From Streptomyces cinnamoneus (GTDB taxonomy: Bacteria; Actinomycetota; Actinomycetes; Streptomycetales; Streptomycetaceae), in assembly GCF_002939475.1 (NCBI RefSeq), contig NZ_PKFQ01000001.1, positions 62,001 to 126,000 of the forward strand: a stretch of 64,000 bases of DNA, in the 5' to 3' direction. A model generated the notes under the pieces. It searched no databases, was not told the DNA's origin, and saw nothing but the letters and a program-made list of their open reading frames with translations. This document shows positions 16,741-25,907 of this stretch, piece after piece. The position numbers and the translations under genes are program-made. Numbering within the stretch: the stretch's first letter is position 1; every line of letters begins with the position of its first letter.

Positions 16741-17733
16741 TCAGAATTCCAGGTCGAGTTCCACCCAGGCCGGGTCGTGGTCGCTGCCGTCCCCCGCGTG
16801 CCGGGTCCGCCGGTCGACGAACGCGCCCCGTTGGAGCTCTGCGAGGGCCGGACTGAGCCAGATCTGGTCGAAGAGCTCGTACTTGGCGGGCTTGCCGCTC
16901 TCCTTGAAGCGGTGGGTCCACGCGCCCGACGCGGGTGGCGGCGGGTCGTCCGGTTTGGGTTCCCGCGTCTGCGTCGGGTGGGTCAGGGCGTTGGTCAGCG
17001 ACAGGCCTGACGAGTTCACCAGGGGCGCGAGGGGCGCCGCCGCCGGCGCGTCGTTCATGTCGCCCAGGACGAGGAAACGGCTGTCGGGCCGGGTCCTGGC
17101 CGCGACGATCCGCTGCGCCACCTCTGCTTGCCGGCGCCGGAGCTCGTCATTGGCGGCCTTGCCGGCGACGGGGTCCTGGTCGTGCTCCACGAACTGACTC
17201 TTGAGGTGGTTGTTGAACAGCGTGAACAACCGTTTGTCCCGGTCATCGGGGGCCATCACGTCGGCCTCCAGCAGGTCCCGGCTGAACACCCGCTCGCCGG
17301 GCCGGTCCGGGTGGACGGCGTGCTGCCAGGAGGTGACGGCGCCGAGGGGGAACTTGGACAGGAGGGCCACGTCGATGAGCCGGCGGTCGTTGCCCTCAAT
17401 GAGGGTGAGGTGAGGGTAGAGGCGCCGGAGGTCCCGGGTGCAGAAGAACCGCAAGGTGTCGATGTCCTCGACCTCTTGCACGGCCAAGACGTCGAGGTCC
17501 ATCGCGAGGATGCGCCCGGCGATCAACTTCTGGTCCTCGGGGTCCTTGCCCTTGACCAGCCGTCCCTTGTAGGTACGGATCTTGAACCGGTGGGGGTCGT
17601 TGAACTCGTAACTGACGGCGAGCTCGCCGCCGTCGCTGCCGGCCGCGGTGTGGACGGCGTCGATCTCGGTCTGGAAGTTGAAACGCGAAAAGAGGTTGTT
17701 GAGGTTGAACGTGCCAACTCTGACGACGGTCAT
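16741..17733 (-). CDS. endonuclease/exonuclease/phosphatase-family protein
   Basis: A 330-residue protein; the ATG at 17733 has GGAGG seven bases upstream, which decides the start. Landmarks of the EEP fold are present: GTFNLNNLF near the N-terminus, LAVQEVED with the metal-binding Glu, NHLKSQ, LGDMNDAP with the catalytic Asp-x-Asn, and GSDHDPAWVEL with the C-terminal His. It is cytoplasmic (no signal peptide) and first gene of a probable two-gene unit with the DUF2278 gene. It could act on nucleic acid or a phosphoester. Confidence 0.9.
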   Translation of the reverse strand: MTVVRVGTFNLNNLFSRFNFQTEIDAVHTAAGSDGGELAVSYEFNDPHRFKIRTYKGRLVKGKDPEDQKLIAGRILAMDLDVLAVQEVEDIDTLRFFCTRDLRRLYPHLTLIEGNDRRLIDVALLSKFPLGAVTSWQHAVHPDRPGERVFSRDLLEADVMAPDDRDKRLFTLFNNHLKSQFVEHDQDPVAGKAANDELRRRQAEVAQRIVAARTRPDSRFLVLGDMNDAPAAAPLAPLVNSSGLSLTNALTHPTQTREPKPDDPPPPASGAWTHRFKESGKPAKYELFDQIWLSPALAELQRGAFVDRRTRHAGDGSDHDPAWVELDLEF

Positions 17734-17819
17734 GGCCGGCCTCCGCAACGAGGCGCCGGATTTGCGTTACTTGTCCACCGTAACTCCCGTAACTCCTCGT
17801 CGCCACGCCGACATCCGGG

Positions 17820-17847
17820 GCATCCCGTCGGGTTCCCGACGGGATGC
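17820..17847. repeat. perfect 13-base-pair hairpin
   Basis: GCATCCCGTCGGG-TT-CCCGACGGGATGC has thirteen-base perfect arms and a two-base loop. It lies in the gap upstream of the nuclease gene and just before two CRISPR-like repeats. It could be a bidirectional terminator or a mobile-element end; no T run follows. Confidence 0.6.
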
Positions 17848-17867
17848 GCGGGGGCGGCGGCGTCGCC

Positions 17868-17960
17868 AGGGGGCATCCCCACTCACGCAGGGAACCACGC
17901 GGTGCGCGCCATCCCGACCGCGCGGCAGAACGGACCATACCCCGCCAGACAGGCACATAA
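17868..17960. CRISPR. two CRISPR-like repeats 62 bases apart
   Basis: Units at about 17868-17898 (core GGGGGCATCCCCACTCACGC then AGGGAACCAC) and 17930-17959 (core CGGACCATACCCCGCC then AGACAGGCAC) resemble the degenerate repeats near 1000 and 2200 and sit one repeat-plus-spacer period apart. Only two are visible and there are no cas genes, so this may be a fragment of a decayed array or coincidence. Confidence 0.3.
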
Positions 17961-18083
17961 AGGGCTTGATTCCAAAGGGGAGGGTTCCCGACGTGGTTCG
18001 CTGATCGACAGTGATGCATGCTGACGAGCGTGATGATCCAGCCGCCCCGACGGGGCATAGATCCGGTATTTCCGCCTGTCGCG

Positions 18084-18625
18084 GTGTCGTGGCGGCGCAT
18101 CGACGCGTGGCTGGCGAGCATGCGCCGAGGGCCTTGTCAGAACTCCGGCCTCCCGCATCGAAGCAATCCATCAAGGAGGCTGAGGAGCGGTTGGGTTTCC
18201 CGTTGCCTGGGGACCTGAGGGAGTCACTCCTGTGTCACGACGGCGACACCTCCCTGCTCGGTGTGTTGCCCTGCCGACGGCTGTACTCGGTTGCGGAGAT
18301 CATCGCGTCCCGCGAGATGCGGATGGACGGCTGGGAGCCTGACGATCCCGACCAGGCGGAGACCCCGTGGTGGGGGACGCAGTGGGTGCCCTTCGCGGGA
18401 AGCGACGGGGACGAGCAGTTCATCGAGGCGGGGCCAGGGATGTGGCACAACCACCTCGGTGACGCTGGCCATGCTGACCAGGCATGTTTCCTGGGGTGGC
18501 CCAGTTTGGGTTCCTGGCTTCACGAAACAGCCGAATCCATGGCCCAGCACAACAACCAGTCCTGGTTCGGAGCTGTCCCACGGCCCAAGGTCGACGACAA
18601 GGGACGCATCGACTGGTGGGACTGA
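18084..18625 (+). pseudogene. SMI1/KNR4 (SUKH) family protein, frameshifted
   Basis: The N-terminus VSWRRIDAWLAS is readable in one frame from a GTG near 18084, and the remainder continues in another frame after about 18120 as HAPRALSELRPPASKQSIKE and on to LGFPLPGDLRESLLCHDGD, the conserved SUKH core. The C-terminal part keeps the usual WVPFAGSDGDEQF and ends IDWWD. Only one base separates the two parts. SUKH proteins serve as immunity proteins to many secreted nuclease toxins or as cell-wall regulators; no partner toxin is visible here. Confidence 0.7.
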
Positions 18626-18757
18626 CCACCGTCTTCTCGCTGACGACGGTCCGCTCGTACGCCTCCAGGGCGGCCCGTTCGACGCCGAGCTGGTAACCGG
18701 TCGCCCGGGTGCAGATCAGCGGCGGCCCCTCCAGGGCCGCTGTCGCTGCCGAAGCCG

Positions 18758-19148
18758 ATGGCGACCGCTCCCCGGCGAACCGTGCAGTACCACTGGTCGA
18801 TGGACCACGCACAGATCACGTGGTCGCGCGAGGGGAAGGTGTTCCTCACCGGCCGGCTCACGATGATCGGCAGTGTCAGCCTCGCCCAGCAGACCTGGCT
18901 GTGGTCCTGGGCGAACGCGTCGCTGCCGGACGCGGTCCTGGGCGGCATTCGAGCGGGTCCGGCAGTTCGGCGAGGAGAACGACTTCCCCGTCCTGCCGTG
19001 GCCGGGCCTCAACTACCAGCCCAAGCTGGTCTCCGAGGCCCGGATGGTCGCGGCATCTGTGCTCGATGCCGAGGGGCTGTGGGCGGACTCCACGGACGAC
19101 ATGCAGCTCCACTTCCTGGTCCACGACTTGGCACTCACCGCTGAATGA
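18758..19148 (+). pseudogene. DUF6882-like protein, frameshifted
   Basis: The first frame reads MDHAQITWSREGKVFLTGRL and SLAQQTWLWSWANASLPDAV, the second (after about 18947) FERVRQFGEENDFPVLPWPG and ends MQLHFLVHDLALTAE. Together they match the small beta-rich DUF6882 pattern (a Trp-Ser-Trp-Ala-Asn core). One indel breaks it and the N-terminus may be short. Role unknown. Confidence 0.55.
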
Positions 19149-19719
19149 CGGTGCCGGTGACGGGGGCCAGGCGCCTCGCTGCCGGTGCCGGCCGTCGGGC
19201 GTTGAACGTCAAGCTTGGAGATCACCTCCTCGGTGAAGGCGGTCCGAGCATCGTCGGGATGTCTCGGCTCTCGGCGCGAGCGTGCGAGCGTGGGCCCGGC
19301 CCCGCCCCGGTTCACAGGGGCTCAAGCGCAGGGCATCGCGTCACTCCATCGTGGGAGCATCTGTCGCATCAACCATCCGGCCACTCGTTCGAGGTGTTTA
19401 ACCGGCGCAGGACGACCTCGCATCCCACCCGGTAGCTGGTGACTGTCATGGCTGTACGCACGGCTTATCGGAGGCGGCCCGGGTGTACGAGGTGGTGGAG
19501 GTCGGGTGTCGGTCGGATGTTTTGACCTCCCGCTTGTCGCACCGGTAGTCCTTGCCCTGCCCTCGCCGGGGCGGAGTCCGCAGGGGGCCGGGCTGCGTGC
19601 TGTCCAGCCGTGACCGCGGCGCAGCCCGGCCGCCCGCAGGGGCAGCACCTCCCTCGCGTTGTGTCTCACACCGCCACCACCCGGTGTGCGGTGCGTGCTT
19701 TTTCGAGAAGGAGTTCTCC
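19149..19719. other. intergenic, no gene recognised
   Basis: About 570 bases without a convincing gene. The last part before 19720 supplies the promoter and the AAGGAG ribosome binding site of the small secreted-protein gene. Confidence 0.45.
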
Positions 19720-20094
19720 ATGTCTTCGATGCGCAGCCGTGTGGCGGCCGTGATGCTGGCCGTGGCGGCCGGTGGTGCAGTGCTGGGCCAGGCGTCCACC
19801 GCCATGGCTGATGACCACCATCGTCACGGCCACGATGACGGCCTCGGCCCGCTGCCCATCGCGATCGTCTCCCCCGCTCCGGGGAAGATCACCAAGGAGC
19901 GGAAGATCACCGACACCTACACCTACGACGCCAAGGGCGGCTCCTCGTCCTCGTCGCAGGAGCAGCCACCGCCCAGCTCCTCACCGTCGCAGCCGGAGCC
20001 GGGTCCGGTGACCGCCCTGAAGGACACCGCCAACTCCGCCGCCCAGGCGGTCACCTCCGGTGCCGGCGCCACCGTCGACGCCGCCGCGAAGTAG
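19720..20094 (+). CDS. small secreted protein with Ser/Pro-rich linker
   Basis: A 124-residue protein with AAGGAG seven bases before the ATG. Residues 1-30 form a signal peptide (AVMLAVAAGGAVLGQASTAMA). The mature part begins with a His/Asp-rich segment (DDHHRHGHDDG) that could bind metal, then a Lys/Thr-rich stretch, a Ser/Gln/Pro low-complexity linker, and an Ala/Thr-rich end. It is probably exported; function unknown. Confidence 0.75.
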   Translation: MSSMRSRVAAVMLAVAAGGAVLGQASTAMADDHHRHGHDDGLGPLPIAIVSPAPGKITKERKITDTYTYDAKGGSSSSSQEQPPPSSSPSQPEPGPVTALKDTANSAAQAVTSGAGATVDAAAK

Positions 20095-20175
20095 CACCAC
20101 GCTCGTCCCGGACCCGCCCGCCGCACACGCGGTGGGCGCGGGACCGGGACGGTACGACGCGCTCAAAACATCCAC

Positions 20176-20194
20176 AGCACCCTCTTCGGGTGCT
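20176..20194. terminator. hairpin after the small secreted-protein gene
   Basis: AGCACCC-TCTTC-GGGTGCT has seven perfect base pairs and lies 82 bases past the stop at 20094. A second hairpin, CCCC-TTC-GGGG (20211-20221), follows at once. Both sit before the ribosome binding site of the next gene and may end transcription or act on its leader. Confidence 0.55.
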
Positions 20195-20245
20195 GACCGC
20201 ACTCGTCCGTCCCCTTCGGGGTCGGCTTGTCGAATCGGAGATGTC

Positions 20246-21133
20246 GTGACACGCGCTAACGCCGGCCGGGCACCTGGAGTGCTGGCCGCCTTGGCCACCC
20301 TGGCTCTTGCCGTTCCCCTCGCGCCCGAGGCGCAGGCTGCGCCGAGCCACAGCAAGCAGTTCCTCCTTCCGGGCACATCGACCTTCACCGTGCCCAAGGG
20401 GGTCTCCTCCATCACCGCCGACCTCTGGGGCGCAGGCGGCGGCGGTGCCGCAGGGGGTGGCGGCGGAGGAGGCGGACACGCCGACGGTTACACCAGCGGA
20501 GGAAGCGGTGGGTCCGGAGGCGTCGGTGGCGGGGGCGGTGGGGGCGCTCATACACGGTGCACCATCAAGGTGACCCCCGGCTCGACCCTCACCTTGTCCA
20601 TCGGCCGCGGCGGCACAGGTGTCGAAGGCGCAGACGGTGGTGCTCCGGCTTCCGCACAGCGCCAACCCGGCCGTAAGGGAAGCGACGGCCAGCACGGCGG
20701 TGACGGCGGCACCACCACGCTGACCGTGCCCGGCAACGGCATCGCGGCCACCGCCCGGGGCGGCCGGGGCGGACAAGGAGGCAAGGGAGGAGAGGGAGGA
20801 AACCCAGGCCGCAACACGACCTTTGGCCGGGGAAAAGTCGGAAGAACGGGTGCTGACGGCGCTCGGGGGGCCGGTGGAAGCGGTGGCTCAGGTGAGTGCA
20901 CCGGCGTCGCCAGCGGCACCAGCGCACCCGGTCGGAACGGGCGCGGACACCTGGGTGGCCGTCCTCGGGGAGCACATCCCTCCGACGTCGGTGCAGGTGG
21001 CAAGGGCGGAACAGGAGGCTGGGGCGGCGTGTTCGCGCAGAACAAGCGGCGTCACCCGGAGAAGGGAGGCGTGGGCGGCGGTACAGTCTGGTTTGACCGG
21101 GGTGAATCAGGAGGGGCCAAAGTCTCCTGGTAA
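20246..21133 (+). CDS. secreted glycine-rich protein
   Basis: A 295-residue protein from the GTG at 20246 with GGAG five bases upstream. Residues 1-33 form a signal peptide. The mature protein starts with KQFLLPGTSTFTVPKGVSSI then DLWGAGGGG, the usual opening of glycine-rich domain proteins, and goes on with long GG/GGS repeats (roughly a third of residues are Gly). Such proteins are extracellular and structural or adhesive; no enzyme motif is seen. Confidence 0.8.
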   Translation: MTRANAGRAPGVLAALATLALAVPLAPEAQAAPSHSKQFLLPGTSTFTVPKGVSSITADLWGAGGGGAAGGGGGGGGHADGYTSGGSGGSGGVGGGGGGGAHTRCTIKVTPGSTLTLSIGRGGTGVEGADGGAPASAQRQPGRKGSDGQHGGDGGTTTLTVPGNGIAATARGGRGGQGGKGGEGGNPGRNTTFGRGKVGRTGADGARGAGGSGGSGECTGVASGTSAPGRNGRGHLGGRPRGAHPSDVGAGGKGGTGGWGGVFAQNKRRHPEKGGVGGGTVWFDRGESGGAKVSW

Positions 21134-21523
21134 ACGGGCAACCGCTCGATTCCACGACTGACTTCTCCCTCTCGGCCGTGTGGCCTGGGTGAACGCCAGG
21201 GCCGGTCATGCGGGCCCTGGGCACCTCCTTCCGGAGCTCGTCGACCGCGTCGCAGATCGCGGTGATCTGGTCGCGGTCGGAGCCGCCCCGTGGCCTGTAC
21301 TCGCTTGGGTTTCGGGCCGCCCTCCACCGCCGACGCTCCCGCCCCGGCCTCGGGGAGGGCCGGCTGCCGCGCGGTCTCCCACGGCCTGACGAGCGCGTGA
21401 GGCACCTGGCAGGGCAGGACGGGAGCAGGCCGCCCGGCCCAGGTCAGCCTCACAGCTCACCCCACCCGTGCGGCTCTTCCATGTCACGGCCCGACCGGGA
21501 CGATCACGAAGTCCGCCATGGCT
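21134..21523. other. intergenic with a short minus-strand relic
   Basis: No intact gene. On the minus strand at about 21290-21210 one frame reads DQITAICDAVDELRKEVPRA, which looks like a real protein scrap, but it has no start and runs into unrelated sequence. Confidence 0.35.
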
Positions 21524-22078
21524 CTAAGACTGCTCGGCCTGAATCGCGTCTGCCGGGACCTCGAAGACGATTTCGAGCCCGTCGCGCTCGTCCCCCTGCT
21601 CGCCGACGCGCGTGAAACCGAAGCCCGCGATGGTGGCCATGGAGGCGTGGTTGTCGGATCTGATAGTGGCGCGCACGGTCCTGACACCGGGTTCGGTGGC
21701 AGCCCTGACGAGCAGCGCCGTCAGCATGGCGCGGGCATAGCCTTGGCGGCGGTACCCGGGCACGACGGTGTAGCCGACCTCGACCATGCCGGCCTCGTCC
21801 GGCGGCCCGTGGAACCCGGCGTCGCCGACGACGGTCCCGTCCGGCTCGGACACCGCGGCACGCGCGATCCAGGGCGCGACAGAGGGGTTCTCGGCGAGCT
21901 GGTCAGCGCGATAGCCGAAGATCCGGCGGGCCCGGTCACCGACGAAGTGTTCGTCAAGGGCGACCCCGGCCTCGGCGCTGCCGCCAGCGAGGTCACCGTC
22001 AGCAAGCGCCCGCAGCGCCTTTGCGCTGAGCTCTACGAAGCGGACGCGTTTGGGTGTGGAGAGAGATTCGCTGTTCAT
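21524..22078 (-). CDS. GNAT-family N-acetyltransferase
   Basis: A 184-residue protein from the ATG at 22078. The acetyl-CoA-binding motif A is VGYTVVPGYRRQGYARAM (RxxGxA), and motif B follows (VRATIRSDNHASMATIAGFG), as in RimJ/RimL-type acetyltransferases that act on N-termini or small amines. It lacks an evident partner. An istB relic lies just upstream. Confidence 0.88.
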   Translation of the reverse strand: MNSESLSTPKRVRFVELSAKALRALADGDLAGGSAEAGVALDEHFVGDRARRIFGYRADQLAENPSVAPWIARAAVSEPDGTVVGDAGFHGPPDEAGMVEVGYTVVPGYRRQGYARAMLTALLVRAATEPGVRTVRATIRSDNHASMATIAGFGFTRVGEQGDERDGLEIVFEVPADAIQAEQS

Positions 22079-22166
22079 CGCGGAGATGCTCGCCCAGCGC
22101 CGCAGCGCTGTCCACCGCTTTACGGCCTCGGCGGACATGAGGCCGCAGCCCACGATGAGGGGCTAC

Positions 22167-22273
22167 GGCGTCCGCTGCACGCTCGCCACGAAACGGGTGA
22201 ACGAATTGGTTCGAGGCCGCCGACGTGAAGCAGCTGAACAAAACCACCGCCTGCTACGACCACGCCCAGCTCG
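22167..22273 (+). pseudogene. istB relic
   Basis: The translation GVRCTLATKRVNELV, then EAADVKQLNKTTACYDHAQL in a neighbouring frame, is a clear but mutated match to the intact IstB at 8108-8902 (RVKYTLATKLVNELV, EAADEKQLTKTIARYG). Only about 35 codons remain, with at least one frameshift. It shows that an IS21 relative once sat here. Confidence 0.7.
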
Positions 22274-22314
22274 GAGCGGGGACTCGTCCTCGTCTCCCAC
22301 CCCGAGCCGGGCGT

Positions 22315-23790
22315 TCAGGGCCGGCGAGTGCGTCGGGAGGCTGGGCGGGGCAGGAAGAACATCAAGGCCCACATGGTCAGCAGGCCGCCGATCACGTACG
22401 GGAGCGTTGCGGTGAAGGCGTCGGCGACGTCGGTGCCGCGGGCGGCCGCGGTCTGGTCATGGGAGAAGAAGACCACCCCGGTGAGGACGACGCCGAGGGC
22501 GATGCCGAGATGGGTGGCGGTGTTGAACAGACCGGAGGCCGATCCGGCGTGCGCTTCGCCGACGCGGCCCAGGGTGAGGTCGGTGAGCGGGGCGCCGATC
22601 ATGCCCAGTCCGAGACCCAGCGCCAGGACCGGCAGGGCCATGGCGGTCATCGACAGACCGGTGCCGTACGTGGTGACCAGCAGGTGGAACACGGTCAGGG
22701 CCAGAGCGGCGAGCAGGGCGCCGACCTGAGGTACGCGGCGTTGGTGCCGGGCGACGGCCGTCATGGCCAGCCAGGCTCCTCCGATCTCGGCGAGCGTGAG
22801 GAGGAGGAAGCCGATCGCCGCCCGCAACGGGCTCAGGCCCAGACCCTGCTGCATGAAGAGCGTCCAGCACATGAAGAACAGGCCGGACAGCAGCCCCAGG
22901 ACGAGCTGGGCGGTCAGCCCTCCGGAGAACGGCCGACCGGAGAACAGGGACAGCACCACCAGCGAGGAGCCGTCCTTGCAGGTCTTGTTCCGCTGCTGGA
23001 AGACCAGGCCCACCAGCACGGCCACGCCCGCGGCCATGGCCGTGAACGTCCACCACGGCCAGTGGTGGGAGCCGCCCGCGCTGAGTGGGTAGGCGATCAG
23101 GAGCAGTCCGAGCGCGGAGAGGACCATGCCCAGGAGGTCGAGGCGCAGGGCCTGCCTGTTGTGGGACTCGGTCAGGTACCTGTGTCCGAGCAGGACCGTG
23201 GCGATGCCGAGGGGGACGTTGATCAGGAAGAGGGAACGCCAGCTGAGGCCGAACAGGTCGGCCTGGATGAGGACACCGCCCAGGACGGGTCCGGCGACGC
23301 TGCCCACCGACATGACGGTCCCGTACAGGCCGAACGCCTTGGCGCGGTCGCTGCCGTCGAAGGCGACGTGCACGGTGGCCAGGACCTGCGGGACCATCAC
23401 CGCTGCCCCGGCTCCTTGCACCGCGCGGGCGGCGATCAGCGCGGCGGGGCCGGCGGCGAGGCTGCACAGCAGTGAGGCGGCGGTGAAGGCGCCGGCGCCG
23501 AGCAGAAAGGTCCGTTTGCGGCCGTACAGGTCACCGAGCCGGCCGCCGGTGATCAGCCCGAGGGCGAGCGCGAGCCCGTAGGCGGCATGGATCCACTGCA
23601 GACCGGCGGCCGAGACACTGGTGTCCGCCTGGATGGAGGGCAGGGCGGTGTCGACGACCGACGCGTCCAAGACGGCCATCAGCTCGCCGGCCAGCACAAT
23701 GGCCAGCATGATCCGGCAGTCACGGCGCGAGGACGGTCCGGCGGAGGTGTGGCCCGGGCGGAGCGGGGCGTTGCGGGTGTCACGAGACAC
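22315..23790 (-). CDS. MFS drug-efflux transporter, DHA2 (EmrB/QacA) family
   Basis: A 491-residue membrane protein with about 14 predicted helices. DHA2 signatures are visible: LDASVVDTALPSIQ in helix 1 (motif D), GRLGDLYGRKR in the first loop (motif A), and VAGPVLGGVL near helix 5 (motif C, antiporter). It would export drugs or a natural product by proton exchange. The start at 23790 precedes a stretch without genes, and no regulator adjoins it. Confidence 0.92.
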   Translation of the reverse strand: MSRDTRNAPLRPGHTSAGPSSRRDCRIMLAIVLAGELMAVLDASVVDTALPSIQADTSVSAAGLQWIHAAYGLALALGLITGGRLGDLYGRKRTFLLGAGAFTAASLLCSLAAGPAALIAARAVQGAGAAVMVPQVLATVHVAFDGSDRAKAFGLYGTVMSVGSVAGPVLGGVLIQADLFGLSWRSLFLINVPLGIATVLLGHRYLTESHNRQALRLDLLGMVLSALGLLLIAYPLSAGGSHHWPWWTFTAMAAGVAVLVGLVFQQRNKTCKDGSSLVVLSLFSGRPFSGGLTAQLVLGLLSGLFFMCWTLFMQQGLGLSPLRAAIGFLLLTLAEIGGAWLAMTAVARHQRRVPQVGALLAALALTVFHLLVTTYGTGLSMTAMALPVLALGLGLGMIGAPLTDLTLGRVGEAHAGSASGLFNTATHLGIALGVVLTGVVFFSHDQTAAARGTDVADAFTATLPYVIGGLLTMWALMFFLPRPASRRTRRP

Positions 23791-24266
23791 GGAGAGGGGG
23801 TTCCTGTTCGGAGCAGTAGGGAGAACGGGCAGGCCAAGGCCCGTGTACGCCTACTGCGCACAGGAATGTGTCACGGAGCCCAGGCCATCGGGAACACCGT
23901 CTTCACAGCGGACAGCACCGACCGCCTGTCAGCACAGGCAGGCGTCCGCGGGCAGAGCCCGGAAGAACGGCTACTGGGCCTGGGATATACGTCATCACCT
24001 CGAAGGACACGCACACGCCCACAGAGGGCAGTGAAAGAACCCGGCCAGCATAAGCGGCCTCCTGTCACCGAGAGAAACGGTTTTCCGGGCCGCCCACGCT
24101 GATCCCGGGGACCCGGGACCGCCCGCGACCGGCGCATCCGGGCCTCATCGGCGCTTCCCGTGCCGCGCATCCCTCTCCTTCAAAGAGGCCGGGCTCCGGC
24201 CGATTGCGCCGAGTCGGCCGCCGGATGAGGCCGGCGGGCAGCGGGATGCTGACGCCCCACCCATCC
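23791..24266. other. intergenic, no gene recognised
   Basis: About 475 bases. No frame on either strand looks like a known protein; it should hold the MFS promoter. Confidence 0.4.
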
Positions 24267-25646
24267 TCAGGTGATGACACCAGCGAGGAAGACCAGCGTG
24301 GCCACCGCCGCGAAGAGCGCGAAGGACCACTGCACGTGCCGGCGCTTCGCTCCCACGCGGGCTCCGAGCGGGGTGCGGCGCAGGCGGCGCAGGCGGCGCA
24401 GTGCTCCGTGTGCGAGCAGGGCGCCGGTGGCCCGGTACAGTGCCGCCGCCCCCAGGAGCCGAGGGCCTTCGCGTAGCCCGGGTGTGTCGGAGGGAAGAGA
24501 GCTGCGGCGGGCGCGCAAGGCGGTGAGCAACTCGTCGTAACGCCGGGCGGCGTCCTGGGGAGCGAAGGCGCTGGCGACACGTTCGCGGGCGGCTGCTCCC
24601 ATCCGGGTGCGCAGTTGCTGGTCGTCCATGAGGCGCAAGAGAGCGGCGCTGTAGGCGTGTACGTCGTCGCGCGGTACCAGGAGGCCGTCGACGCCGTCGC
24701 GAATGATCTCACGCGGGCCGTGCGGGCAGTCCGTGCTCACCACGGGCAGGCCGCAGCGCATCGCTTCCGTGATGGTCATGCCGAAGGACTCCTGCGCCGA
24801 AGTGACCGCCGCTATGGACCCGTTGGCCCACTCGGGGTCGAGTGGGGTGACGGCTCCCATGAGCCGCACCCGGTCGTGCAGGCCGCGACGGTCGATGTCC
24901 GCGGCGAGGCGGTCCTTCTCGGGGCCCCCGCCGTAGATGCGCAGGGTCCAGTCGGGACGCTGTGCGCTGATGCGGGCGAAGGCTTCGATGAGCATGTGGT
25001 ACCGCTTCACCCGGGTCAGGCGCCCGGCCGCCACGACGACCTTGGCCGTGCAGTCGGCCGGCGGCAGCGTGGTGGCGGGCACGCTGTTGGGAATGGCTTC
25101 GATCATTTCGTACGGGAGGCGCAGGCCGGTGCGGTGGGCCCGGGCGTCGGCGCGCGTCATCGTCACCAGCGCGTCCAGATGGGGGTACCAGCGCTGGAGT
25201 TCGCGGCGGAGACGGTGCGGATGGGTGTCGTGCGTGAGGTGTTCCTGGCCGATGCGCAGGGCATCGCGAGGCCCGAAGCGTGCGAGCAGGACGTTGAGGC
25301 CGGTACGGGTGCTGATCACGGCGTCCGCGTCGGTCTCGGCCAGCCAGTCGATGATCCGCTGCTCGGCGAGCCGGTGGTAGAGACTGGCGCGGCTGTCGCC
25401 CGCGGGGAAGTGGACGCCGGGCTGCCGGGTGCGCGGATCCGCCATGTCCGCAGTCCCCTGGCGGCGGTCCACCAGGGCGGTGAGGGGGACCTCCGGTGGC
25501 GCCTCGAGCAGCGGTGCCGCCCGGTGCCGGAAGACGGAGACGAGGCGCACGTCGTGCCGCTCGGCGAGCGACGCGGCCAGATTGAAGGTCGTTCTGGTCG
25601 TGCCACCGATGGCGTAGGCGTTGTTCAGGAGAAAAGCGATGCGCAT
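24267..25646 (-). CDS. GT4-family glycosyltransferase
   Basis: A 459-residue protein from the ATG at 25646 (MRIAFLLNNAYAIGGTTRTT). The N-terminal Rossmann domain has the GGTTR loop; the C-terminal domain has VVAAGRLTRVKRY, IYGGGPEKDRL and the donor-binding E-x7-E motif in QESFGMTITEAMRCG. It is therefore a retaining, GT-B fold enzyme that moves a sugar from a nucleotide donor. The last 20 residues are hydrophobic (LFAAVATLVFLAGVIT), which may anchor it to the membrane. Likely role: cell-surface polysaccharide. Confidence 0.9.
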   Translation of the reverse strand: MRIAFLLNNAYAIGGTTRTTFNLAASLAERHDVRLVSVFRHRAAPLLEAPPEVPLTALVDRRQGTADMADPRTRQPGVHFPAGDSRASLYHRLAEQRIIDWLAETDADAVISTRTGLNVLLARFGPRDALRIGQEHLTHDTHPHRLRRELQRWYPHLDALVTMTRADARAHRTGLRLPYEMIEAIPNSVPATTLPPADCTAKVVVAAGRLTRVKRYHMLIEAFARISAQRPDWTLRIYGGGPEKDRLAADIDRRGLHDRVRLMGAVTPLDPEWANGSIAAVTSAQESFGMTITEAMRCGLPVVSTDCPHGPREIIRDGVDGLLVPRDDVHAYSAALLRLMDDQQLRTRMGAAARERVASAFAPQDAARRYDELLTALRARRSSLPSDTPGLREGPRLLGAAALYRATGALLAHGALRRLRRLRRTPLGARVGAKRRHVQWSFALFAAVATLVFLAGVIT

Positions 25647-25907
25647 CACGAAGTCGAACACTTCTCGGCGCTGGGCGCATATCGAGCGGCGACGGAATTC
25701 CTGGAACAGCTCATGGAAGGAAGGTTAGAGGCAGGAAAACGTCCACGCATCAGGAGAAAGTCGGTGGTTATGCGGTGGCGAAAGAACGAGTCGAAAGGAT
25801 GAGTCGCGGCAGCGGAATGTACTTAGACATAGGAAAGAGGATGCCGACGGGCTCGTCGCAGCTCCGAGGGCTATGCGGGGTGGGTCTGCGACGTATGCTT
25901 TGTTTCT

